Shown in pieces: positions 34,611 through 44,413 of a stretch of 64,000 bases of DNA. Source of the DNA: Luidia sarsii (lineage: Eukaryota > Echinodermata > Asteroidea > Paxillosida > Luidiidae); assembly GCA_949987565.1 (NCBI GenBank), contig OX465107.1, positions 4,605,659-4,669,658 on the forward strand, in the 5' to 3' direction. The translations under genes were made by a program, and so were the position numbers. How positions within the stretch are numbered: the first letter of the stretch is position 1; every line of letters begins with the position of its first letter. The notes beneath the pieces were generated by a model, which made no database searches, was not told where the DNA came from, and saw nothing but the letters and a program-made list of their open reading frames with translations.

Positions 34611-35227
34611 CCGATCGCTTGCTTGTTTTGGTATACCGGTAGCTCTCGTGCTGGATCTTTCTTGACATGATGTCACAGAATGCTAAGGCCAATATATATT
34701 TGGATGACAAATCGCATGCCCCTTACAGCTGCCCCCCATGCAGCGTCAGCTCCATAGAAAATGGCGTCACGAGTCGAGTGATGCAGCGCAGGCACTCGTC
34801 GACCAGAAGCCGGCAGACCGGCGATCAATGTTAGTCCAGCAAAAGGGCCCCCACTCCTACTCTAAGACTCAAGAGACCTGCGCGCCGGCGTGTTTACCGC
34901 TCTTCGCCCGGCCACTTAACGCTCTGGAGTCCCGACACTTTACGGTCTGAAGTCGGTGGAGGGGATCGCATCTCGTACGGGGGACTACAGAATGCTTGAT
35001 GGCTGCCTGCCTGCCTCCGTCGCTCCCTTTAAGATAAAACTGATAATAATTCAATGTCCCCCCTCATAGGACTCCGTGGTGGTATTGCGCACAGCAATTT
35101 AGGTTCGAGATCGTGGCTTGCATTCAGACGTCATTCGCTTTGTAAAGCACGAAATTGGGCTAGGGTGGTTTGCACCATGCGTTAAGTTTCCCTTTGGGTG
35201 GACGTTGGTGTCTGTGCCTGGGAAGAC
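34611..35227. other. Unassigned sequence
   Basis: No gene recognised. Confidence 0.4.
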
Positions 35228-35400
35228 CTGACGTTTCGAACAGAGGAGCGCCAAACCGCACGGTCACCACTACGACGTCCGCAAACCGGCACACAGGATC
35301 CGACGGAGCGGATATAAACGGACGCCGCAGCGCTCTTTCTTCAGTTGCCTGATGAAGGTTAGCAGTTAGCAACCGAAACGTCGCTTCTAGCAACGACACA
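35228..35400 (+). ncRNA. Candidate Penelope-type hammerhead ribozyme region
   Basis: CTGATGA (35349-35355) is followed by a stem-loop (GGTT...AACC, extendable by GC...GC with one bulged A) and then GAAACGTC (35375-35382). This is the order of the hammerhead core. The ACGT before the predicted cleavage position is self-complementary, as in the minimal stem III of hammerheads in Penelope-like retroelements. GTTGC just upstream and GCAAC downstream could form part of stem I. An extra A sits between the core and stem II. An inverted GACGTTTCGAAC lies at 35230-35241. Activity is not shown. Confidence 0.45.
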
Positions 35401-36020
35401 TCGCGTGACTTTGATCACCCTTCTAATTGTCTACACCACCGCGATGAACAACCCTTTCATTTCTATTGGCTTTAGTTATATTTGGAGTATATATATTCCT
35501 ATTAAAATCACATTTCCGGTTACCTGTGGGGATATAGGCCAACCCCTACGAGTGTTTAATGCTCCCGTAGTATGAGCGAGATAAAAGTACTAGCGTCGGC
35601 TGCATTGGCCGGAAGGTCAAGGGGTCAGAACGTGAGACGAGAAGGGCCTGAGCGAGGTCATATCACCGCCATCGTCCATCCGGCGACTATCAGATGCAAT
35701 CACTCTTCCCGAGGGTGTGCGACCAATTCATCACGCCCGCAAGACCCTCACGGGTATTATGATAATACAATGCCCCGCCAAGGTAACTCAAAGCCGATGG
35801 CTTGTCGTCTATATCTATTTCTGCGCTTGTTCATTAAATCACATGGCACACTTCCTGCACTGTCATAATTATACATGACTGGGGCTACATTATTTTGACA
35901 CCGGCCATACATTGTAGCAGACTTACGGTGGGCACGGGCGTTCAGAGTCACACGCCACGGACAATACAGTTGCTTCCCCTTTCCGACGGCTTTTTTATAC
36001 GGAGTCATCTCAGACAATCA
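35401..36020. other. Unassigned sequence
   Basis: No gene recognised. Confidence 0.45.
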
Positions 36021-36214
36021 TGATTGTAAATTCATTGTACGTGATTATATTACAATGTGATTGTGAATTCATTGTACGTGATTGTATTACAATGTGATTG
36101 GAAATTCATTGAACGTGATTATATTACAATGTGATTGTAAATTCATTGTACGTGATTATATTACAATGTGATTGTGAATTCATTGTACGTGATTGTATTA
36201 CAGTGTGATTGTAA
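36021..36214 (+). repeat. 37-bp tandem repeat, ~5 copies
   Basis: Units begin TGATTGTAAATTCATTGTAC and end in TATTACAATG. They are AT-rich and highly similar. The array lies immediately upstream of a LINE 3' fragment and may be part of that insertion. Confidence 0.9.
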
Positions 36215-36244
36215 ATCACGTCCGAGTGCGAGATTGATTTGTAA

Positions 36245-36715
36245 TCTCCCAAGATTTGCCCATGTTACGCCACTGTTTAAGGGATTTACACTGGCTGCCC
36301 ATACGCCAAAGAATCTATTTTAAGATACTGTTGTTAGTCTTCAATTTCAAATTTCAAATCTCAAACCCAATTGAAGGTCATAATCTCCGTCGTCACCCAT
36401 GACACATTGATAATGCAGATACGTAACCCGAATTAAAAAGTAACCTTAGGTGACTGATTATTTTCTTGCGCAGTCTCTAGATTATGGAACAGATTACCAC
36501 TAGATATTAGAACTTCGCAGTCGCTAGAAAGCTTTCAATCAAAAGTTAAAACTTATTTATCTTAAGCACCCTTTTTTTTGTTCTTCCCATACTTGAATCA
36601 TGTAGCATTATTCAGCAGAGGTATTTAAGAGCTCTTGCAAATAGAGCAGTAGAATATTATATATACATGTACATTGTTTCTGCGCTCATTGAATGATATA
36701 AATAAAGGTTTTTGA
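36245..36715 (+). mobile_element. CR1/L2-type LINE 3' end, ORF2 C-terminus broken
   Basis: From 36259 the frame reads ...LRDLHWLPIRQRIYFKILL..., the conserved LHWLPI-RI-FK-LL segment near the C-terminus of CR1/L2/Jockey-type ORF2 proteins. A stop interrupts it. In a separate nearby frame, SRLWNRLPLDIRT is followed by SLESFQSKVKTYL and a stop at 36563-36565, the typical protein end. A ~150-bp 3' UTR-like stretch ends near TTTTTGAATTC. Frameshift and stop make it a dead, 5'-truncated copy. Confidence 0.85.
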
Positions 36716-37521
36716 ATTCCAAGGTGAGAATGACTGAGTTTGTTTAAGTTCACCAGCCCTACGTTCCTAAGTGGCTGTATACCATTTCCAGTGTCCACCC
36801 GATACGTGTACAGCAGCAATTGTGTGTAAAACAAACAAAAAAATCCCGACCGACGGAGACTGGGTAAATCCCGATCAACTTTGATGAAGATCAACTGTAC
36901 TCAGACTGCATATCGAATTGATATCTGAATCAACATTGGGACGAGGCTTGATCAGCGGGGGAGTTTGCGGCGCTAAATGCTTCAGGGATGTCTCCCTTAT
37001 ATAGCTTACTACAAACAGCACGCAACTGACGCAAGTGCATGTGCGTTGGGTCCTTGAACTGAGGCGTCGTGAGAGGCCATCAGCCCGCTGAACTTAAGAC
37101 ACGGTCCAGGGTGCGTTGCCGGCAGGGAATCGACTTGCAAGTCACGTAGCCAAAGAATTCAGGTCACATCCATGCAGCCAGCGCCAAAAAAAAAGGGGGA
37201 AAAGAAAACGCCACCGTTCCGAGCATCGAACGACTAGCCGCCAAGCGCACCAGTCTGTGTAACGCCGTTTCCGCAGGAAAACAAGGGGAAATTGGAGGTA
37301 GAGGAAAGGTTCCATCACTATCGCCACCACAACCACCGTCATTACCACCACCACCGCCACCGCCGCTATCCCCCTCTCATAAGCCCACTACAAAAACCAC
37401 CTACAATCGCAGAAAACCCCAAAAAACAACGCAGAGCCAGAAATGCAGACGCCGTAATTCTCTCAGAATGAGAAGATGAAGAAAAAAAGAGAAGGAAATG
37501 AAAGTCACGTGCTTGAACCCG

Positions 37522-37524
<3 letters not shown>
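36716..37524. other. Unassigned sequence
   Basis: No gene recognised. An ACCACCGTCATTACC-type short tract lies near 37321-37370. Confidence 0.45.

Positions 37525-37616
<92 letters not shown>
37525..37616 (+). repeat. (GA)46 microsatellite
   Basis: 92 bp of uninterrupted GA dinucleotide. The purity suggests high mutability. Confidence 0.97.
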
Positions 37617-37618
<2 letters not shown>

Positions 37619-38585
37619 TAGCCGGAACTGGTAAGAATTACTCAGGGTAAAAAAGCAAATTAGGAGACAGAGCACATCTGACGTCGCCTTCGCCCGCGGG
37701 GGTCACCATATTTCATGGGGCTGTCGGCAGAATCTGTCCGGAGACTGTACCGGCGTTTCCTCCTCATTATCTCCCGGGGGTCGTCTCGGGTGAAAGACGC
37801 CCGAGCCTGAACGGGACATTATTTGCCCCCGGGCATATCACAGAAGACGACGACGAGGAAGAAGTAAAGAGCCGAGGAAGACGAATTAGAAGACGAGGGG
37901 GAAATGGATGAGAGAGGCAAATAAGATGAAATAAATATCTCCATCCCGCCGCGCCGAGCTCCTGCCCCGGAGCGACGGCGGACGGACAGGAAGCGGGAGT
38001 GTCTCGGGGAGAGCTCGTGAGGTGAGGCGATGGGGTTTGGTGGGCGGGCCATGGCAACCGTGCTACATCCAAGAGCCGCAGGACGTGGCAATGTTGACGG
38101 TCAGGCAACGAGCAAGGTATAAGGAACGGAAGTGGCATAAGAAACATGGGGAAAGCGGAATAATGTGGAAGAATTTCACGACTACAGTATACTGAACGAC
38201 GGAGAAAAGTGTAAATACGTAGCGCAATGGATAACTTAAACAACATAAATAAACAGATGAAATTTCACAGCCAACAACATTTCTATCAAAACAAGATGTA
38301 TGAAGTTAGTATAACCATGGAGGAATAAGGATGGTATAACTGTATGATTAATAAAAAAAAAAAACTTAAGCAGAAAAAATCGTTGGAGCGCAAATAGGGG
38401 TCACTCCCATACTGAACCCCTAGTCATACAAGCATTTTCTTTCGGCTTGGTTTTTTGTATTGAAGTGTTACTTAAGATTCCATTTCCATTTTATTTAATG
38501 ATAACAACTTCATGACAGACCCATGACCTGTAGATCAGTTGGAATAAGTGCATAGGCTTCTGTAGCAACACTCACGTTGCTATCT
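37617..38585. other. Unassigned sequence with a CpG-rich patch
   Basis: Positions ~37680-38050 are CpG-rich and could be an unannotated 5' exon or promoter, but no start, splice pair or protein can be defended. The rest is AT-rich. Confidence 0.3.
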
Positions 38586-38926
38586 TTAAAGGTACACCAT
38601 TTTCGAAGGACAAATAATCACTTAAGTTGTCAGACCCAACGTATACATTACAAACCTGCCTAAGTTTCCCCTTAACCCGTCAACCATGTGATGAGAAAAA
38701 ACGTGGAAACGAAATTAAATGCTATCCGGTAACGTTTCTCATTTGTGTTTGTAAATCAACCAATTATTTCCTCTGTCCTGGAAAATGACAGATTTTCGAG
38801 AGCTAAAATTTCGCAAAATGTCTGACACCATGACTAACCTCCTGATCAGTAAGCCATAATTAATTTCTCAAATTTGAAATGTCCGGAATTCGGGCACTTT
38901 GCAAATGGTGTTTATCCTGCCTTTAA
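38586..38926. mobile_element. Family E TTAA-flanked element, copy E2
   Basis: TTAA at both ends (38586-38589 and 38923-38926) with imperfect inverted termini: TTAAAGGTACACCATTT at the left and, complemented, TTAAAGGCA...ACACCATTTGC at the right. About 340 bp, AT-rich, non-coding. TTAA duplications with AG-starting termini fit Kolobok, while PiggyBac also uses TTAA. The imperfect termini lower confidence. Confidence 0.5.
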
Positions 38927-39374
38927 GCGGCTCCGTGGAATTGGCCCCTGGGTGGGATATGTCTGTAGTGCAAACACCTTGTCCTGTTCAGTTCAACAAC
39001 ATGGGGGGGGGGAGCTAAGTAACTGGCCGGTCTCGGGTCCGGCGGAGGACGAGCAAAACACTGGGTGTGCCCCTCAAGAGGTTGGGAACTAGCAATTAGA
39101 TTTCAGAGATAGGCAGGATTCTCTGCATTGAATTTCGAAAGGCGTCTCTTCAAGCGCGACAGAACGATAGAGTGCGGTGCGTATAATATGCATCAATGGG
39201 GGGTCGGTGTCCTGTGGGGACAAAAATCACAATTTCCCCCCGCAAGTATTTACGTTGTATATTGACGCCTTAGCGTCGGTTGAAAACACAACGAAACGTG
39301 ACGAGACGAGACAAGAGGAAAAGAGGTAGACAAAACGACCACAGACGAGGCAAAACGAAACGAACGGTAAAAAA
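38927..39374. other. Unassigned sequence
   Basis: No gene recognised. G-run near 39003-39011. Confidence 0.45.
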
Positions 39375-39955
39375 GAACGAAACAAACAGAGCCGATCCGA
39401 ACGGAACTGCATCAATCCGAAACGAACTGAACCGACCCGATCCGAACCGAACTGCATCAATCCGAAACGAACAGAATCGACCCGATCCGAACGGAACTGC
39501 ATCAATCCGAAACGAACAGAACCGACCCGATCCGAACCGAACTGCATCAATCCGAAACGAACAGAACCGACCCGAAGGGAACCGAACTGCATCAATCCGA
39601 AACGAACAGAATCGACCCGATCCGAACGGAACTTAATCAATCCGAAACGAACAGAAACGACCCGATCCGAACCGAACTGCATCAATCCGAAACGAACAGA
39701 ACCGACCCGAACGTAACTGCATCAATCCGAAACGAACAGAACCGACCCGATCCGAACGGAACTGCATCAATCCGAAACGAACAGAACCGACCCGAACGGA
39801 ACTGCATCAATCCGAAACGAACAGAACCGACCCGATCCGAACGGAACTGCATCAATCCGAAACGAACAGAACCGACCCGATCCGAACCGAACTGCATCAA
39901 TCCGAAACGAACAGAACCAACCCGATTCGAACGGAACCGCATCGATCCGAAATGC
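39375..39955 (+). repeat. 45-bp minisatellite with 40-bp variants
   Basis: Unit landmarks (ATCAATCCGA) fall at 39411, 39456, 39501, 39546, 39591, 39636, 39681, 39721, 39766, 39806, 39851 and 39896. Spacing is 45 bp except two 40-bp units lacking 5 bp of the GATCCGAA section. Since 45 is divisible by three, frames stay open and repeat a 15-residue unit. The 40-bp units break that frame, so there is no selection for coding. Confidence 0.93.
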
Positions 39956-42670
39956 ATTTGTTATTATTAAAAGTCAACATTTTGCAGTCCTTTCGTTATC
40001 TGGCGCAATCCACTTAAATACAAAATCCTCTCTGAATTCTTCTTTTATAAAGCCTTCAACAATCTCCCACTTTTGAGGAGAAGTGGAGCGTGGCCATAAT
40101 AACGCCATTTTAATTTTGCTCAATTCACAGGTAATAATTATTATGGTTCCTGGAATTTAAAGTCCCCCTAGTGTAACATTCATATAATGTGTTTTTAATA
40201 CATTTAATGTATGTAGGCCTATAGCATTTTTTTTTAATTTTGTATCTGTTGTTGTTAATGTTTTGTTGACAATAAAGTTCCAGTTGAAAAGTCAAAGTCT
40301 TCCACGCTGTTCTACCCTGTACAAGGCGCTTTGTTTGTGCCCGATTGAACCCTCTTCGTTTCTTTGATGTTGATGTTGTCGATTCAGCCATGGTAAAATG
40401 ATAAACGCCGACAGCACAGCGAGCAACGACAACATAGGAGGGGGGAGGATGGGTGAGCATAGCTAGCTCCGCATGGACCGCGTCCGTCATAGCCAAAGGG
40501 CCCACAACGACAGTATCAAGTACGGCCGTTACCATCACCTCATTGTATACATGCACGTGGTAACGATCCCATCCATCACATTAGCGCTGGGCGCCACAGA
40601 TTCCATTCTGGTCGGCGAGGAAACGCGCTGATCCCGTTTCTCGTCTCCGCTCGCATTCCACGGCAGGTTCGCCTGGCAGGCAACACTGTCCATTTACTGA
40701 TTATCGCTGGCACCGCGACCGATATAACACCGTTATCAAGCTTCCCGATACAGGATATTATTTTTTGTCGTGCAATGCACCCCCACCTCCCAAATCTCTC
40801 CGCCCTAGCCCTGAGAGTCTTCGAGAAACACGCTGTAGTGTGGCTCAAGACTATAGTCAACTTAATCAGGGCGGGTGAAATTCGTTCGCCGCAAGACGGC
40901 CTGCTCTCTACAGCAGGTAAAACACATGTAGGCCCATACCTCTCCTTGTAAAACTGCACCACGTCCTTTCTCAAACTCTACCTATGCTATAGTTTGCATT
41001 GGGGGAGTCTTTCCATTAAAACTGTTGCTTGGTCTCATTTCGCATATACTCAAGTTCAAAACCACCAAAGCAAATTAAGGTGCTTATCAAAGTGGCTCTA
41101 CGAAATTGGTCTCCCCCTCCCCTCTCACCCTGGTCGGCGTAACGTGAGTTTGTGTGCTGGATGTGCGCGCATTTTCTAACCGACTGTGGTTGCTGTGGTT
41201 GTTCCCTCTGCTGCGCCGAAATAAAGCGCAATTGCGGCTAGATCCACAACAACTCTGAAAACCTTCCGAAGCAGCAATATTTGCCTGCCCGATCTTGCCA
41301 GTCGTGTGAGAGGCCTTGGATGTTGTTTTGTCCAGAACCGTCTGCACGGGGAACAGAAAACGGAAAGAAGTCCCATTCAGAACTGACATTTTCTTTCCTT
41401 TTTTTTGGGGGGGGGGGGTGGGGGTTGTTGTTTCCACCACTGCACATACCCTCGGCAGAGCTGACATTTTGTAGCGGATCGATGCAGCGTTTCACCTGTC
41501 ATGCCATATTGTGCAACGCGGCCCGGGTTCCTGTATTATAAACACCTTCCTTCCCGGACCCTCACCGTTGGGAATAGAACGGCTTCGTCCATTCTGGTTG
41601 ACGCACATCGATCTGTTGCCTCTTCTCCCGAGTCACGGGGGGCCGTAGAGGGAGATTGGACGGGGCAGGGAGCTAGGCTGCATGTTTGGCCTGGCTGGGC
41701 GGCCCAGAATACACCCCGTAAGGGATGAGGTATACCTTCGGTGACCTTTCCGGTCTCCATTCTGGATCGTCACGCTGGCACTCACTCCTGAGGATGTCAC
41801 TGGAGCGAAGTGCACATCGTCCTGGTACCGAGCATTTCAACGGGCCATTCTGTTGTACGACACGTGCAGACCACTTTCGGCCGTTTGTTGTGGTACACTC
41901 ACATCGGACAAGGCGGACGCTTAAGTGCGTCGTGGACTTTCACCCTTCCAAAGGTCTAAAGGCTTCCCTTCACCCATCAACAGCATTTTTACAGATCGTG
42001 TTTGGTGAATGACGCGCGAAATATCACGTTTTCCAGAGTCATGCTCCCGTTCATGTGCCCGTTATTGTGTTTTCGTATAGGCCTACTCCAGATTTGAATT
42101 TCACAAATAGGAACATGATAGTAATCATTCATCATGAATAAGCCTTTCCTTTCCTTCCAACAACTAGTACTTGACTAGTTTTGAATGATAACGTTTTACG
42201 GAGGAATAAGTGATGAGATTAAATCATAAAAGAGTACGTGTGGTTCGGGAGGATAAAGCTAGATTCAAACAATTACATCAAACTCCTCCTTGTCAAAAAA
42301 TACCCTCCAAGATTGTTCTTATAAAGCCATGGATCAAATCTTATGATTCGATATTTCAAAAATCACAATGTCTCTTACAAGCCTCCAGACTGTACAAAGA
42401 GACGCATGATGTCATTACACACAGCGCAAATGGTCCTCGTTTTCCCAAACGGCCGCATTAGAATGTTTGAAACAACCAGAAGAGAAAACTGATTTCAGGA
42501 AATAGACCTAAAATGCATGTCAAAAGCCAATCCAGAGGACATCAACGGGTGCCCCTAGGCGTCTCATATATCGCTGTTGCCACTCCCGTTATCATACATT
42601 GTATTAATACATTGACTACAGTGGGAACAAACTGTCGATGGGGAACTTTGTCCGCGGGCAGGAGATCCAT
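39956..42670. other. Unassigned interval
   Basis: No gene recognised in ~2.7 kb. TAGGCCTA occurs near 40215 and 42079, and a G-run near 41407-41418. CTGAGGATG...GCGAAGTGC near 41787-41811 is weakly like a decayed hammerhead core. Confidence 0.4.
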
Positions 42671-43130
42671 GAGAGAGAGGGAGGCGGTGGGTGAATGAGT
42701 GAGAGCGAGAGAGGGGGGATCGAAGGGGGGAAGAGAGGTGGGAAGGGAAAGTTGAGAGAGAAAGAGGAGAGAGAGAGAGAGGGGAGAGGGGTGGAAAGAG
42801 GAAGGGAAGGAGAAAGAGAGGTGGAGAGATGGAGAGAGGTAAAGAGAGGTGGAGAGAGAGGAAGAGAGAAAAGTTGATATAGAAAGATTGAGAGAGAGGG
42901 TAGATAGAGAGGGAGAAAGAGGGAGAGAGGAAAGAAGGGAGAAAGATAGGTGGGGAGATGGACAGAGAAAAATAGAGGTGGACAGAGAGGGAGAGAGAGA
43001 AAAGGTGAGAGGAATAGTTAGAGAGAGGGTTGGAAATAGAGGAGAGAGGGAGAGAGAAGGGGAGGGACGGAAAGAGAGGGGATGGACGGAGAGAAAGGGA
43101 GAGAGAGAGATTGAAAACGACTGTGAGAAA
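42671..43130 (+). repeat. GA-rich low-complexity tract
   Basis: About 460 bp of GAGAGAGGGA-type purine sequence with GGTGGAGAGA and GGAAGAGAG variants. Lys/Arg/Glu-rich frames are compositional artefacts. Confidence 0.85.
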
Positions 43131-43495
43131 GGTAAGCCAATGGATATAAATATAAAGACACTGACGTCATCGGGCGGAGATCAATAATTATATAGGGGAA
43201 GCAGTGCATCGGGTAAATTCGACCGGTAACGCCGTCCGATCTCGTATTTTACTGCCGCGTATCACAGCCAGCATTAACCGCACCCACCACAGCCACCTGG
43301 TGTCGATTCAAAGATCACCAAAGGCACCGCTTAACATTATTCATCGTGCCAGACGAATGCCCACTTGTATTTTATGGTAAGCAACAACAGGTGAATACTA
43401 GTTTAGAGCAACGCATAATGTGTGCCATGACAGCATTTGAGTCATCTCTTCCAAAGGAGATACACAAAAAGCTTGCAAATTGCCAACTGACCTGC
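43131..43495. other. Unassigned sequence
   Basis: No gene recognised. Confidence 0.4.
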
Positions 43496-43905
43496 AAATC
43501 TCAAAAATGAAAGGTCCGGCTAGGATCGAAACGCCGGGCCCAAAGCCTGTTATAAACCAAACTGTATACAGGCAGATTAGTCTGGTACCATTTCTATACT
43601 ATTTAGATATCGGCAATGTTCACCTTTGGGCATAATAATAATACGAGAGGAATTAACGAAGGTAGCTTCATTCGGAATAAAAGTCTCTGAATGACAAGAT
43701 CTGTTCACCCATGAAGATAGTGTGTACAATACCGCTATGTGACGCTTCAATGCGCACTGCATTGTTTGTCATTCTGAACGTGATACAGCACATCATGCGC
43801 GGAGCCGGTCAACTATGGCGTCTATTTTTCCCCATTTTGTCATTCAATGGGAAATCTAAAAGCAATTTAGAGCGTCTGACATTTCAGATCTAGACAGACC
43901 TCCCT
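43496..43905. other. Interval between two hammerhead-like motifs
   Basis: Starts with AAAGGTCCGGCTAGGATCGAAACG at about 43509-43532, which resembles the fuller motif at 43924-43947 but lacks a recognisable CTGA-box and stem I. The ~415-bp spacing in direct orientation is of the size expected for a retrozyme-like or Penelope terminal repeat unit, but no further similarity between the two flanks was seen by eye. Confidence 0.25.
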
Positions 43906-43958
43906 CAGAGGCATACTCTGAGCAAAGGTCCTGCTAGGATGGAAACGTCAGACCTCTG
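43906..43958 (+). ncRNA. Candidate hammerhead-ribozyme-like motif, probably mutated
   Basis: CAGAGG (43906-43911) pairs with CCTCTG (43953-43958), and CT (43916-43917) with AG (43950-43951), giving a stem I with an internal loop. Between them lie CTGAGCA (consensus CTGANGA, one deviation at the invariant G), a TCCT-GCT-AGGA stem-loop, and GAAACGTC with predicted cleavage after the final C. The layout is that of Penelope-type hammerheads. The G-to-C change should abolish or reduce activity. Confidence 0.4.
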
Positions 43959-44040
43959 CATTTTTTATGTTTTGCTTATGGGCGTTCTTATTAGGTGAGC
44001 ACGTTTTGGAAATTACTGAAGTAATGCATTACTGAGTTAC

Positions 44041-44413
44041 TTAAAGCCCCTACACAACATTGGTAAGATCGAAAAACAGAAATGTTCACAGATTTACATG
44101 AAACTTGTACAGTTTGAAGATGGTTATAGTAGAAACCTCTCACTGAAATATTTCTGCCTAAAATGTTGTATTTTGGGAGAAATGAGTAAAAGAAATACTT
44201 TACGTCTCACTGAGATCTAAACTATTTTTCGGAACAGTACGGCGTTGAATGCTGCATTTTCGCGAAACAAATGAAGCGGTTTTCACGATTTTCACGAGAC
44301 TCGGTCGGCGGACTGAGCTGAAATTTTCACAGGTGTGCTATTTCATGCATATGTTGGATAAGACAACTGGATGCTATTCTTTGTCCTCGACCAATGGTGT
44401 GTAGGGACTTTAA
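44041..44413. mobile_element. Family E TTAA-flanked element, copy E1 (Kolobok-like)
   Basis: TTAA at 44041-44044 and 44410-44413. Inverted termini TTAAAGCCCCTACACAACAT and, complemented at the right, TTAAAGTCCCTACACACCAT (two mismatches), continuing for ~24 bp. 373 bp including both TTAA copies. The interior is AT-rich with GTTTTCACGATTTTCACGAG and no ORF. TTAA duplication plus termini beginning AG fits non-autonomous Kolobok. PiggyBac is the alternative. Confidence 0.7.

Noticed and set aside
34077..34710. Cys-Pro-Pro-Thr and Val-Gly-Arg repeat proteins
   Set aside because: Frames over the 12-bp CCCACCGACCTG minisatellite are open in several phases on both strands, with no start context or flanking coding sequence.
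36021..36214. CRISPR-like array
   Set aside because: The 37-bp repeats are contiguous with no unique spacers, and the window is eukaryotic. It is an ordinary tandem repeat.
37077..37105. 28S rRNA fragment (CCCGCTGAACTTAAG)
   Set aside because: Only about 15 bases resemble the 28S 5' region and neither side continues the similarity, so chance match.
39227..39957. 15-residue periodic protein on both strands
   Set aside because: The 45-bp minisatellite keeps the frame, but the 40-bp units shift it, showing no selection on reading frame.
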